Assembly (NCBI GenBank): GCA_964550565.1
Contig: CAZKAI010000003.1
Location: forward strand, 7,500 to 71,499
DNA from: Anaeroglomus sp964550565
Lineage (GTDB): Bacteria > Planctomycetota > Phycisphaerae > Sedimentisphaerales > Anaerohalosphaeraceae
Direction: 5' to 3'
DNA length: 64,000 nt
The translations under genes and the position numbers were made by a program. This document shows, piece after piece, positions 51,914-60,659 of this stretch. The notes beneath the pieces were generated by a model. It was given only the letters and a program-made list of their open reading frames with translations. It did no database searches and had not been told where the DNA came from. Positions within the stretch are counted from its first letter, which is position 1; every line of letters begins with the position of its first letter.

Positions 51914-51942
51914 ATTATAAAAGGATGTTCTAATAAATGCAA
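51914..51942 (-). promoter_or_regulatory. hydG operon promoter
   Basis: TTGCAT (51937-51942), a 17-base spacer and consensus TATAAT (51914-51919) on the minus strand. A TCACTA half-site (51948-51953) lies just upstream. The 378-base region 51770-52147 holds this promoter, the hairpin, the promoter of the next gene and no coding sequence. Confidence 0.7.
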
Positions 51943-52084
51943 CAAATATCACTAATAATATCCTGGAAAGGAACAACAAAATAATATATAGCCATATAAT
52001 GTGAAATATGGAGCAATATAAACATGTAACATATATACGACATTTATAACACAATATTAGTTGTTATAAAAACAAAACCGAAAA

Positions 52085-52115
52085 TTGATGAAAACAACAT
52101 TAAAGCGAGTATAAT
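52085..52115 (+). promoter_or_regulatory. Candidate promoter of the NagD-type gene
   Basis: TTGATG (52085-52090) and consensus TATAAT (52110-52115), with a long 19-base spacer; about 32 bases before the ATG. Confidence 0.45.
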
Positions 52116-52147
52116 CCTGAATCATAAAGAGAAAGGAATCCAATGCG

Positions 52148-52936
52148 ATGACATTGCTTCAGGAAATTCAAAATAAACGTGCCTTTATCTGCGATATGGA
52201 TGGCGTGATTTATCATGGCAGAAAAGTCTTGCCCGGCGCTAGGCCTTTTGTCAATTGGCTCAAGAAAAACGAGAAGCCTTTTTTATTTCTGACCAACAGT
52301 GCCGAGCGGACCCCACAGCAGCTTTCTGACCGTCTGGCCGCCATGGGTATCGCGGTCGGACCTGACCATTTTATGACCAGCGCCATCGCCACCGCCAGTT
52401 TTCTGCAAAATCAGTCCCCGGGTGCCAAAGTTTATGCGATTGGTGAAAATGGTCTGTTGGAGGCTTTGGAGGATGGGGGTATGCAATTCGACAGCGAAAA
52501 TCCCGATTACGTCGTTTTCGGAGAAACAACCGATTATACCTACGACAAAATCGAAACCGCCATACGCTGTGTTCTCCGCGGAGCCCGACTCATCGGTACT
52601 AATCCCGATATTACCGGCCCCGGCGAAAAGGGGATCGTTCCCGCCTGCCGGGCGTTGATTTCCCCGATTGAGCTTTCCACGGGTCGTCAGGCCTATTTCA
52701 TCGGCAAGCCTAATCCGTTGATTATGCGTCATTCACTTAAGAAGCTCAACGTCCGACGTGAAGAAACCGTTATCGTGGGCGACCGCATGGATACAGATAT
52801 TATTGCCGGCATTGAATCGGAAATCGAAACCGTCCTCGTTCTCAGCGGGATTACCAAAAAAGAAGATATAGAAAGCTATGCTTATCGCCCCAGCCTTGTG
52901 CTGGACCACGTGGGACAAATCGCCGAATCGCGATAA
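52148..52936 (+). CDS. HAD-IIA sugar-phosphatase, NagD-like
   Basis: A 262-residue cytoplasmic phosphatase of the HAD superfamily, class IIA cap. Motif I is CDMDGVIYHG (nucleophile Asp, near residue 16), motif II is LTNSAERT, and motif III/IV is FIGKPNPLIM ... VGDRMDTDIIAGIE. NagD-type enzymes hydrolyse nucleotide monophosphates or sugar phosphates such as GlcNAc-6-P; the substrate here is unknown. AGAAAGGAA precedes the ATG. It converges on xerD with two bases between stops. Confidence 0.87.
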   Translation: MTLLQEIQNKRAFICDMDGVIYHGRKVLPGARPFVNWLKKNEKPFLFLTNSAERTPQQLSDRLAAMGIAVGPDHFMTSAIATASFLQNQSPGAKVYAIGENGLLEALEDGGMQFDSENPDYVVFGETTDYTYDKIETAIRCVLRGARLIGTNPDITGPGEKGIVPACRALISPIELSTGRQAYFIGKPNPLIMRHSLKKLNVRREETVIVGDRMDTDIIAGIESEIETVLVLSGITKKEDIESYAYRPSLVLDHVGQIAESR

Positions 52937-52938
52937 GT

Positions 52939-53877
52939 CTATGGTCTGGGGTGAAATTTTTTGTGTATCTTTCGCAGCCGGTCATTGTCCACATGAGTAT
53001 AAATCTGTGTCGTGCGGATATCGGCATGCCCCAGCATCTCCTGCAGAGAACGCAAATCGACCCCACCCGATAGCAAATGTGTGGCAAAGCAATGCCTCAG
53101 CGTGTGTACTGTCATTGTCTTGGGCATTCCTGCACGCAGGGCATGCCGTTTCACGATTCGCCACAAATCGATTCGGTCCATCGCTCGCCCTGTGCGAGTC
53201 AAAAACAGGTTCTCGGGGCTTTTGGATTTTGCCAAAGTTGGGCGAAGTTCGTCCAGATATCGCTGAATGACCTGTCCAGCCACTGTTCCCAGGGGAACAA
53301 TCCGTTCTTTACTTCCTTTACCAAAGCATCGGACATACCCGACCTTGATATTGACATCTCGAATCTTCAGATTCACCACTTCTGAAGCTCTTGCCCCCGT
53401 AGCATATAACACTTCCAGAAGGGCCTTATCCCGCAAGTAGTACGGCTCCTGTGGATCCGGCGTATCCAGCAGCTTGAATATCTGCTCGTATCCGGCCACA
53501 CTTGGCAGGCGTTTCCACAGTTTGGGGCCTTCAAGACTGCTGACAAAATCTTCCTTCAGCTTGCCTGTTGAAAGGCAAAACCGCAGCAGCATCTTAATTG
53601 CCACCAGAGCCCGGCTGACCGAGGCCTCGACCTTACCTTCCCGACTGATAGTCTGCAAGTGTCCATAAATATGGACTGCTTCCAGGGCCGGTATTTCTTT
53701 CAAGCCCGTCTTCTGGCAATACTGGCAGAATTCCATCAGATCTCGCCCGTAAGCCAGCACCGTATTGGGCGACAATCCTGCTTCAAGGGCTAAATAGTCC
53801 AGAAATTGACATACCTCGGACCCGATTGCGTAGGCGCCCAGTTTCTTTTTTAGTGTGATGATCTGGTTGTTCAGCAT
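52939..53877 (-). CDS. xerD: Tyrosine recombinase XerD/XerC
   Basis: Resolves chromosome dimers at dif sites during division. The 312-residue protein has an N-terminal SAM-like core-binding domain (FLDYLALEAGLSPNTVLAYGRDL) and a catalytic domain with the full active-site set. The residues are Arg in YATGARASEVVNL, Lys in GKGSKERIVPLG, HxxR in HTLRHCFATHLL, His in MLGHADIRTTQ and Tyr in QIYTHV. No integrase-specific arms or adjacent mobile genes are seen, so a housekeeping role is likely. XerC versus XerD is not firmly decided. Confidence 0.9.
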   Translation of the reverse strand: MLNNQIITLKKKLGAYAIGSEVCQFLDYLALEAGLSPNTVLAYGRDLMEFCQYCQKTGLKEIPALEAVHIYGHLQTISREGKVEASVSRALVAIKMLLRFCLSTGKLKEDFVSSLEGPKLWKRLPSVAGYEQIFKLLDTPDPQEPYYLRDKALLEVLYATGARASEVVNLKIRDVNIKVGYVRCFGKGSKERIVPLGTVAGQVIQRYLDELRPTLAKSKSPENLFLTRTGRAMDRIDLWRIVKRHALRAGMPKTMTVHTLRHCFATHLLSGGVDLRSLQEMLGHADIRTTQIYTHVDNDRLRKIHKKFHPRP

Positions 53878-53953
53878 ATTAAGGGATTCTAATTCGGAAC
53901 CGAAGAAATGTAAATTGTTATCCAGAACTGTGCAAAAAAGGGGGTTTTGGCAC

Positions 53954-53982
53954 TTGAGAGTTGCAACAAAAGCCGATAGAAT
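53954..53982 (+). promoter_or_regulatory. Promoter of the lipoprotein-galE unit
   Basis: TTGAGA (53954-53959), a 17-base spacer and TAGAAT (53977-53982), about 30 bases before the ATG at 54013. Confidence 0.55.
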
Positions 53983-54012
53983 AACCCTGAATTTAATGAA
54001 TAGGACAAAACT

Positions 54013-54585
54013 ATGAAAAATGGATTTTATCAGGCGATTATAGTCGGTATGTTGGTTTTAGCGGTTGGCTGTGCAGGTCAGAAAAAGCAGCTCACCCAGC
54101 CGGCCTGTTTTGATGCCGTCAGTTCGGATAAGCTGATGCAGGTCTCCGAAAAGGCCCTGCTCGATATGCAGTTTCGAATCCAGAAATTCGATATCGATAA
54201 TGGCATCATTCGTACCTATCCGCTTCGGGCCAAGCAGTTTTTTGAGTTCTGGCGCAAGGATAATGCAGGTGCCTTTAATTCGGCAGAGGCCAATTTGCAA
54301 AGCCTTCAGCGATCTGTGGAACTGGTCTTTCGTACGGAACAAAATCGCGTCTGCGTCGAATGTATTACCCTCGTGCAGCGTTTGTCGCTGCCCGAAGAAA
54401 CCATTCGAGGGTATAATACCGCACCGGCTCTTTATACCGCCAGTGACCGCAGTAAGCAGCGGCTGGAAGTTGAGCCGGAGCGACTCGAACAAATGCAATG
54501 GATAGACCTCGGGCGGGATGAAGCTCTTGAGTCTCATATTATCAAACAAATTCAGAAATCTCTCGAAAAGGAACTCCATTCATGA
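54013..54585 (+). CDS. Predicted lipoprotein of unknown function
   Basis: A 190-residue exported protein with a type II signal peptide: IIVGMLVLAVGC is the lipobox, with the lipidated Cys at residue 20. The mature part has a repeated pattern of amphipathic beta and helix (FRIQKFDIDNGIIRTYPL, SVELVFRTEQNRVCVEC) resembling small envelope lipoproteins, but I recognise no family. The stop overlaps the galE start by four bases, so the two are translationally coupled. It may belong to the cell envelope served by galE. Confidence 0.72.
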   Translation: MKNGFYQAIIVGMLVLAVGCAGQKKQLTQPACFDAVSSDKLMQVSEKALLDMQFRIQKFDIDNGIIRTYPLRAKQFFEFWRKDNAGAFNSAEANLQSLQRSVELVFRTEQNRVCVECITLVQRLSLPEETIRGYNTAPALYTASDRSKQRLEVEPERLEQMQWIDLGRDEALESHIIKQIQKSLEKELHS

Positions 54586-55565
54586 AAGTCCTCGTTTGCG
54601 GCGGAGCCGGATATATTGGCAGCAACATGACCGAACTGTTGACCCGTCACGGACACAGCCCGGTCGTTTTTGATAATCTCAGCAAGGGCCATAGAGCCGC
54701 GGTGCAGAAAGCGGAATTCGTCCAGGGCGATTTCGGCGATTTTGAATTTACCGTCGAAGTCCTCAAGAAACACAAGATCGAAGCGGTCATGCACTTTGCC
54801 GCCTTCATCGAAGTCGGTGAATCGGTTGATCAGCCCCTGCGATATTATGATAACAACGTCAGCAAAACCCGCACGCTTCTGGCTGCGATGGAAGCGGCGG
54901 AAGTGCAGAAATTCGTCTTCAGCAGCACAGCCGCTGTGTATGGCATGCCCGACCAGATTCCGATTACGGAGGACACCACCAAATGTCCCATCAATCCGTA
55001 TGGTGAAACCAAGTGGGCGGTGGAGCGGATGTGCCATTTTCAGAGTCAGACCGGTCGGCTGCGATACGCTGTGTTGCGGTATTTTAACGCCTGCGGTGCC
55101 GGCTTTAATGCTACTCGCGGCGAAGACCACAAACCCGAATCGCATCTGATTCCGCTGATTATTCAGGCCGCCATGGGCAAACGTGATAATATCAAAATCT
55201 TCGGCAGCGATTACCCGACCCTGGACGGCACCTGTGTCCGCGATTATATCCATGTGGAAGACCTCGCCAAGGCCCATCTTCTGGCTCTGGCCCGGCTTGA
55301 TTCAGAAGCCCAGCAGGTTTATAACCTCGGCAACGGCAAAGGCTATACTGTTCGTCAGGTGATTGACTGTGTCCGCAAGGTCTCCGGCAAAGAGTTCAAG
55401 GTAGTCGAGGCCGGACGCCGTCCCGGTGACCCCCCAGTGCTGACTGCCGATGCGAACAAGGCACGCAGCGTCCTGGGCTGGAAGACCGATTACCCGGAAC
55501 TGGAGAAGATTGTTGAGTCGGCATGGAAATTCCATACGGCAAATCCCAACGGATATAACGATTAA
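54582..55565 (+). CDS. galE: UDP-glucose 4-epimerase
   Basis: Interconverts UDP-glucose and UDP-galactose. The 327-residue short-chain dehydrogenase has the NAD-binding turn GGAGYIGSN and MHFAAFIEVGES, with Ser in FSSTAAVYG. The catalytic YxxxK is in NPYGETK, and the GalE signature LRYFNACGAG and VRDYIHVEDLA follow. It overlaps the lipoprotein gene; hexokinase follows after 42 bases, so the operon handles hexoses. Confidence 0.94.
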   Translation: MKVLVCGGAGYIGSNMTELLTRHGHSPVVFDNLSKGHRAAVQKAEFVQGDFGDFEFTVEVLKKHKIEAVMHFAAFIEVGESVDQPLRYYDNNVSKTRTLLAAMEAAEVQKFVFSSTAAVYGMPDQIPITEDTTKCPINPYGETKWAVERMCHFQSQTGRLRYAVLRYFNACGAGFNATRGEDHKPESHLIPLIIQAAMGKRDNIKIFGSDYPTLDGTCVRDYIHVEDLAKAHLLALARLDSEAQQVYNLGNGKGYTVRQVIDCVRKVSGKEFKVVEAGRRPGDPPVLTADANKARSVLGWKTDYPELEKIVESAWKFHTANPNGYND

Positions 55566-55607
55566 ACTGAATAGCAGTATTCATCATCCACATAAGGAGA
55601 AGTTGCC

Positions 55608-56915
55608 ATGAAGAAAATCAAAAAGAACGTTGCTGGATTTCTAAGCAATTACGGAATGGATTATCTGGATGTGGATATGGATGCCAATGTCAAGCTGTTC
55701 CTGGAGGAGATGCAGCGGGGGCTGGCCGGCAAGAAAAGCAGCCTTGAAATGATCCCCACCTACATCAGTGCCCAAGGCGATGTCCCCACCAATAAGAAGG
55801 TCATCGTTGCCGACGCCGGTGGGACCAATTTCCGCGTTGCGACCGTTTATTTCGATCACCAGAAGATGCCCGTGATCGAAAACCTCAAACTGTTCAAGAT
55901 GCCAGCGGTGGATCGTGAGATGGGTAAAACGGAATTTTTCAGGACGATGGCCGGGTATTTCCGTGATGTCATTCAGGTTTCCAGCAATATCGGTTTCTGT
56001 TTTTCCTACGCTGTCCAGATGTATCCCAATAAAGATGGCCGGCTGATTCGCTTTTCCAAGGAAGTTCGAGCCGAAGAAGTCAAAGGCCAGCTCGTCGGCG
56101 AAAATCTCAATCTGGCACTGGATTCTCTGGGCATGGGGGGCAACAAGCACATCGTTCTGCTCAATGATACCGTTGTCACACTGCTGGCGGGAATGGGCTA
56201 TAAAAATAAGGTGTACAGCGGCTATATCGGCTTTATCCTGGGTACCGGCACCAACACCTGCTATATCGAGAAAAACAGCAATGTCGCCAAAAATAAAGAC
56301 CTGGACCCGGCCAAGACTCAGATTATCAATACCGAATCCGGCGGCTTTGCCCGCGGTCATCGCGGCAAGCTCGATGTTGCCTTTGACAAATCCACCGCCA
56401 ATCCCGGCGTCAATCCGTTCGAAAAGATGATATCCGGCGCCTATCTTGGGCCGCTGTTTCGAGATATTATCCGCAAAGCCTGCAAGGATGGCCTGTTCAG
56501 CAAACCAACCGCCGCCCAGTTGACCGCCATCAACGACCTTTCGACCAAAGATATGAATGAGTTCATGTTGTATCCCTATGGCGGCAGCACACTGGCCGAA
56601 ATCTGCCGGCAGGGCAGCGAGACGGATACGCTGACGATGTATCTGTTGGCCGATCGCACGACCGAGCGAGCGGCGAAATTCACGGCGATCAATCTTTCGT
56701 CCATGGCCATCAAGAGCGGGCAGGGCACCGACCCGTCCAGGCCCATCTGCATCGTCGCGGAGGGGACGACATTCTACCACATGAAGACCCTCAAGTCCCG
56801 TGTGGAGTTTTACCTGAAACAGTATCTGGAAAACAAGAAGGGCATCTTTACCGACATTATCTGTGTCGATAACGCAACCCTGGTTGGTGCGGCGATCGCA
56901 GGATTGACCAACTGA
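55608..56915 (+). CDS. Eukaryotic-type hexokinase
   Basis: Phosphorylates glucose or another hexose with ATP. The 435-residue protein has the two-domain eukaryotic hexokinase layout rather than bacterial glucokinase or ROK. Phosphate-1 motif DAGGTNFRVATVYF is near residue 68, catalytic Asp is in LLNDTVVTLLAG, phosphate-2 is GFILGTGTNTCYIE, and FEKMISGAYLGPLFRDII is the small/large-domain hinge signature. AAGGAGAAG precedes the ATG. Its position after galE suggests entry of galactose or glucose into metabolism. Confidence 0.9.
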   Translation: MKKIKKNVAGFLSNYGMDYLDVDMDANVKLFLEEMQRGLAGKKSSLEMIPTYISAQGDVPTNKKVIVADAGGTNFRVATVYFDHQKMPVIENLKLFKMPAVDREMGKTEFFRTMAGYFRDVIQVSSNIGFCFSYAVQMYPNKDGRLIRFSKEVRAEEVKGQLVGENLNLALDSLGMGGNKHIVLLNDTVVTLLAGMGYKNKVYSGYIGFILGTGTNTCYIEKNSNVAKNKDLDPAKTQIINTESGGFARGHRGKLDVAFDKSTANPGVNPFEKMISGAYLGPLFRDIIRKACKDGLFSKPTAAQLTAINDLSTKDMNEFMLYPYGGSTLAEICRQGSETDTLTMYLLADRTTERAAKFTAINLSSMAIKSGQGTDPSRPICIVAEGTTFYHMKTLKSRVEFYLKQYLENKKGIFTDIICVDNATLVGAAIAGLTN

Positions 56916-56967
56916 GCGAAGACTCAGTGATTGATATGGCATAGACATTTTTGGGAAGGAGAACCGT

Positions 56968-57636
56968 ATGACATTGCCGTTGACGGAAAACTTTCGGGCG
57001 AAAGTCATTTCCCGGGGAATTGCTTTCGCTTTGCTGAGCCTGGGGACGATTTCGTTATGGATGGCTGGAACATCATTGTTTGGCAGTGTATCCGGCAAAT
57101 CCTTGTTTCTGTTGATTTTTGCGGTACCCTTTTTTATTTTCAGTTATTTCAGCCTTCGCGATGCCTATCTGATGTGGACCGGCCCGTCCGTTTCCGCCAT
57201 GAATCATTTGGCCTGGATTGTTGCGATTCTCGTGGATATTATATCCAGCGTGCTCCTGAATGATCTATTCGGTTCCCTTGATAAACAGCATGTGCACCGC
57301 CCTGAGTTGTTAAGTCAATTTCTATCATTATGTGCGGCAGGAGTCGGCTTTTATCTGATTAAATACAAACTGAGCCTTTTGCTGAATATTCAAATGAATG
57401 AAGACTGGTCAAAAAGGGCTTCGGCCTGGCGTACCTATTTCACATGGCTGGCATTTTTCCTATGGGGCAGTATTGGCGCCGCATGGTTTGAATATGAGAA
57501 AAAGACAACGCAGCAAGGCGATGATAAAAATGTCCTGCTGGTCTTGCTGGGAGTAATTGTCCCTCTTGCAGTTGCTATTGTTTTTTACTACACCTGCACA
57601 AGTATCTTCTGTCGTCGGCCGAAAGAGCAAGAATAA
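56968..57636 (+). CDS. Polytopic membrane protein of unknown function
   Basis: A 222-residue protein with about six predicted membrane helices (near residues 15-38, 44-64, 78-98, 112-130, 150-170 and 188-210). It ends in a charged tail CRRPKEQE. No catalytic motif or known family is evident. It lies 52 bases downstream of hexokinase with AAGGAG before the ATG, so it may be part of that unit. It converges on larE with 6 bases between stops. Confidence 0.6.
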   Translation: MTLPLTENFRAKVISRGIAFALLSLGTISLWMAGTSLFGSVSGKSLFLLIFAVPFFIFSYFSLRDAYLMWTGPSVSAMNHLAWIVAILVDIISSVLLNDLFGSLDKQHVHRPELLSQFLSLCAAGVGFYLIKYKLSLLLNIQMNEDWSKRASAWRTYFTWLAFFLWGSIGAAWFEYEKKTTQQGDDKNVLLVLLGVIVPLAVAIVFYYTCTSIFCRRPKEQE

Positions 57637-57642
57637 TCGGCA

Positions 57643-58476
57643 TTAGTGCATTTTCTGCTCTGTTGACAGTCCCTCGTTCATCGAGCCGCTGCGGAAGCCC
57701 TGCAAATCAAGGGCGACATAGCCGAATCCAATGGTCTTCAATTCATCTACAATCTGCCTGCGAACCGATTCGCTCGTGATTTTCGCAAAATCGGCCGGTT
57801 TGACCTCAATACGGGCAATTACTCCATGATGGCGAACCCGAAACTCCACAAATCCAAGCCTTCGCAACACCTCCTCGGCCTTTTCCACCTGGGCCAGTTT
57901 TTCCGGCGTTATCTCCATCCCGTAAGCCACCCGGCTGGCCAGACACGGTGAGGCCGGCAAGTCCGCCGTGGGCAGACCTAACGCCCGGCTGTATTCCCGA
58001 ATTTCTGTCTTGGTTATCTCCGCATCCATCAGCGGGCTGAGTACCCCAAACACTTCCGCGGCATGATGGCCGGGGCGGTAATCGTCTTTGTCATCAAAAT
58101 TGGCTCCGCACAGGACATAATCAAATCGTTCCTGCCGGGCTTTTTCAGTGAATAATTTGTACAAACGGCTTTTGCAATGAAAACACCGGTCTATCTTATT
58201 GGCCCGGTAAGCATCATTATTCATCTCATCGACCGGAATTTCCTCCACCCGGCATCCAACCAGCCGGGCAATCTCCCTCGCCTGGGCCAACTGATGCCCC
58301 GAAAGCGAACCGCTAATCCCAATGCAGGCCAGCACATTGGAAGCCCCCAGCGTGTCAACGGCGACTTTCAGCAGGAAACTGCTGTCCACCCCGCCCGAAA
58401 AGGCAACCAACACGCGGTTCAGGCCGGACAGTTTTTCTCGAAGGAGGCTTAATTTGTCTCGGGAACTTGGCTGCAT
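57643..58476 (-). CDS. larE: LarE-type ATP-dependent sacrificial sulfur transferase
   Basis: In known systems LarE donates sulfur to the nickel-pincer cofactor of lactate racemase. The 277-residue PP-loop enzyme has AFSGGVDSSFLL (ATP), then CFHCKSRLY, and LPASPCLASRVAYG. The last contains the sacrificial Cys of the L. plantarum-type protein. No larA, larB or larC is nearby, so it is either an orphan or serves another sulfur-transfer role. It starts about 70 bases from the tRNA-Thr gene. Confidence 0.87.
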   Translation of the reverse strand: MQPSSRDKLSLLREKLSGLNRVLVAFSGGVDSSFLLKVAVDTLGASNVLACIGISGSLSGHQLAQAREIARLVGCRVEEIPVDEMNNDAYRANKIDRCFHCKSRLYKLFTEKARQERFDYVLCGANFDDKDDYRPGHHAAEVFGVLSPLMDAEITKTEIREYSRALGLPTADLPASPCLASRVAYGMEITPEKLAQVEKAEEVLRRLGFVEFRVRHHGVIARIEVKPADFAKITSESVRRQIVDELKTIGFGYVALDLQGFRSGSMNEGLSTEQKMH

Positions 58477-58546
58477 AAACTTTCAGAAAGTGGGTGATTT
58501 TAGAATTACTACGAACTCAGAACTAAAAATTACGAACTTTTATCAA

Positions 58547-58618
58547 AGCCGAAGATGGGATTTGAACCCACAACCCCGGCTTTACGAAAGCCGTGCTCTA
58601 CCGTTGAGCTACCTCGGC
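58547..58618 (-). tRNA. tRNA-Thr (anticodon CGU)
   Basis: 72 bases without encoded CCA. Acceptor GCCGAGG/CTTCGGC (one G-U), D arm GCTC...GAGC, anticodon stem CGGCT/AGCCG with loop TTCGTAA (anticodon CGU, reads ACG), T arm GTGGG-TTCAAAT-CCCAT. Confidence 0.95.
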
Positions 58619-58812
58619 GAAAAGGATTAATATATCTAAAAACAGGGGTTTTGTAAAGACATTTTCCGGCCAGTCCGAGTGATTATTTCCCCAAAATTAG
58701 GCTTTACAGGGGGAAAATATCGAATAAACTATCTATTGTAAGTATGAGGTTGGGTTATTTGATAAGTATAATACAGCAAATCTAGACAACATTTATCATG
58801 AAAGGACACATT

Positions 58813-59229
58813 ATGAGCTTATGGCAGGAATTCAAAACATTCGCAATGCGCGGCAACGTGATGGACATGGCCGTCGGTATCATTATCGGTGCCGCATTTG
58901 GCAAAATTGTCAATTCGCTGGTCAGTGATGTTCTGATGCCGCCGATTGGGATTCTGCTTGGCAAGATGGATTTTTCCCAGATGAGCATTGTCCTGCGTGA
59001 AGCAACCAAAGACGCTGCCGGTAAAGATATTGCCGCCGTGACGCTCGGTTATGGGATGTTTATCAATACGATAATCAACTTCCTGATCGTCGCTGTCGCA
59101 ATCTTTGCCATTATCAAAGTCATGAATATGGCCAAGAAAAAAGAAGAAGCCAAGCCGACGCCGCCTCCTGCTCCTACCAAAGAAGAATTGCTGCTGTCTG
59201 AAATACGGGATATCTTAAAATCCAAGTAG
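58813..59229 (+). CDS. mscL: Large-conductance mechanosensitive channel MscL
   Basis: Homopentameric pore that opens under membrane tension to release solutes in osmotic downshock. The 138-residue protein has the N-terminal amphipathic helix (WQEFKTFAMRGNVMDMAVG) and TM1 with the gate (IIIGAAFGKIVNSLVSDVLMPPIG). TM2 is TIINFLIVAVAIFAIIKVMN, and a charged C-terminal bundle follows. ATG 58813 is preferred over 58798 because AAAGGA lies 7 bases upstream. Confidence 0.95.
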   Translation: MSLWQEFKTFAMRGNVMDMAVGIIIGAAFGKIVNSLVSDVLMPPIGILLGKMDFSQMSIVLREATKDAAGKDIAAVTLGYGMFINTIINFLIVAVAIFAIIKVMNMAKKKEEAKPTPPPAPTKEELLLSEIRDILKSK

Positions 59230-59246
59230 TTGGTGCAATTAATCAA

Positions 59247-59287
59247 TCCGGCAGGGCGGGCCGCAGCGGTCAGCCCTGCTGGATTTT
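59247..59287. terminator. Terminator between mscL and the siroheme gene
   Basis: TCCGGCAGGGC (59247-59257) pairs with GCCCTGCTGGA (59273-59283) with one G-U, followed by TTTT on the plus strand. It overlaps the last codons of the convergent siroheme gene. Confidence 0.75.
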
Positions 59288-59911
59288 ATGAATGCGTTCA
59301 CGGCAATGCCGATGCCATTGGTCGGAACCGTAAGCGCTGAAATATTCGAAGGATTCGTCACTGGCCAGATCGCCTAACAGAATCTTGCGGTGGTCGGGAT
59401 TGGGGATTTCCACGATAACATGCCGTCGCACTTTTTCCAGTTCTTCCACAAACCGCCCATGCGTTTCAGTGAACAACTCTTCCAGTTTTTTCCTTACATG
59501 CCCTGCATAGGCCGGACAATTGCCGTCCGTCCCGATGGCAATCTGTAAATTTCCCCGCTTCACCAGAGCCGGAACATAAAAATCGCATAACTCCGGCTGG
59601 TCCACTACATTGCACAGAATCTCGAGTTCCTGACAGTCCGCATAGACCTGTTTATTCACAGCCATATCATTGGTCGCGGCGATACATAAAACCGCTCCCA
59701 CCAGATAATCCTTCCTGTAGGCGCTTATCACCAGCTTCACATCGGGAAGGTTAAATGCCGACTCCATATTGGCCGGCACATGTTCGGCAATTACCGTCAC
59801 ACGCGCTCCGGCCTCAACCAGGGATTGAGTTTTACGCAGGGCAACCGTTCCCCCGCCTATGACTACCGTCCGGCGATTTGACAGTTCAAGATAGATTGGA
59901 TATTTTGCCAT
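59270..59911 (-). CDS. Precorrin-2 dehydrogenase / sirohydrochlorin ferrochelatase
   Basis: Oxidises precorrin-2 with NAD and may insert iron or cobalt on the way to siroheme or cobalamin. The 213-residue protein corresponds to the N-terminal half of CysG or Met8p. The NAD-binding VVIGGGTVALRKTQSLVEAGA is near residue 17, AATNDMAVNKQVY follows, and the catalytic Asp region is NVVDQPELCDFYVPALVKRG. The methyltransferase half is not fused. No hem genes are adjacent. Confidence 0.88.
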   Translation of the reverse strand: MAKYPIYLELSNRRTVVIGGGTVALRKTQSLVEAGARVTVIAEHVPANMESAFNLPDVKLVISAYRKDYLVGAVLCIAATNDMAVNKQVYADCQELEILCNVVDQPELCDFYVPALVKRGNLQIAIGTDGNCPAYAGHVRKKLEELFTETHGRFVEELEKVRRHVIVEIPNPDHRKILLGDLASDESFEYFSAYGSDQWHRHCRERIHKIQQG

Positions 59912-60070
59912 ATCAGTATTATATCCTGTTTTGAGATGTCCAGAGCAAAAAAATGTCAGTTTCGCCGAAAAATCCGGCTTCTGTCGCAGATTCTTGAGTT
60001 TTCAGTCGAAAAACGGGAAAAATTTGCTAAAATAGACGCAAAGTTTTATCTGTAATCCGAATAATGAGCT

Positions 60071-60607
60071 ATGAACATAAAATCCATACAATTGCATACA
60101 CCGTTGGATGATGCGGCCGTCAAAGCCTTGCAGGCCGGAGACGAAGTCCGGATCAGCGGCTATGTCTATGCTGCCCGTGACCAGGCCCATAAGCGACTGT
60201 GTGCCCTGATCGAGCAGGGCAAACCGCTGCCATGTGACATCCGGGGAGCGATTATCTATTTTGTCGGTCCGACACCTGCCCGGCCCGGTCAGGTCATCGG
60301 AGCCGCTGGCCCGACAACCTCCAGCCGGATGGATGCTTTCAGCCCGATGCTCTATGCCCAGGGCCTCAAGGCCACCCTCGGCAAAGGATACCGCAGTTCC
60401 GAAGTACGTCAGGCCCTGCGGCAGTACACTGCGGTTCACCTGTCCACGCTCGGCGGGGCGGGGGCGCTGCTCAGCAAGCACATTGTCGCAAGCGAACTGG
60501 TAGCTTATGAAGACCTGGGTGCCGAGGCCATCCGCAGACTCGAATTTCGGGATTTTCCGGCTGTCGTTGCGTATGATGCGTCTGGCAATACTGTTTACAA
60601 GCTTTAA
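60071..60607 (+). CDS. Fumarate hydratase class I, beta subunit
   Basis: C-terminal (beta) domain of iron-sulfur hydro-lyases such as class I fumarase or L(+)-tartrate dehydratase. The 178-residue protein starts IQLHTPLDDAAVKALQAGD; GYVYAARDQAHKRL, VGPTPARPGQVIGAAGPTTSSRMD and HLSTLGGAGALLSKHI are family signatures. The 4Fe-4S cluster sits in the alpha subunit, which is not in this window. The annotated substrate (fumarate) is the commonest guess. A weak spot is the missing neighbour. Confidence 0.88.
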   Translation: MNIKSIQLHTPLDDAAVKALQAGDEVRISGYVYAARDQAHKRLCALIEQGKPLPCDIRGAIIYFVGPTPARPGQVIGAAGPTTSSRMDAFSPMLYAQGLKATLGKGYRSSEVRQALRQYTAVHLSTLGGAGALLSKHIVASELVAYEDLGAEAIRRLEFRDFPAVVAYDASGNTVYKL

Positions 60608-60659
60608 TCCGCCTTAATGTAAAAAAGTAATAATCCGATAACAATACGAGGTAGTTTGA

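Noticed and set aside
52939..53877. Tyrosine recombinase as mark of an integrated element
   Set aside because: No attachment-site repeats, phage or conjugation genes nearby; domain pattern fits housekeeping XerC/D.
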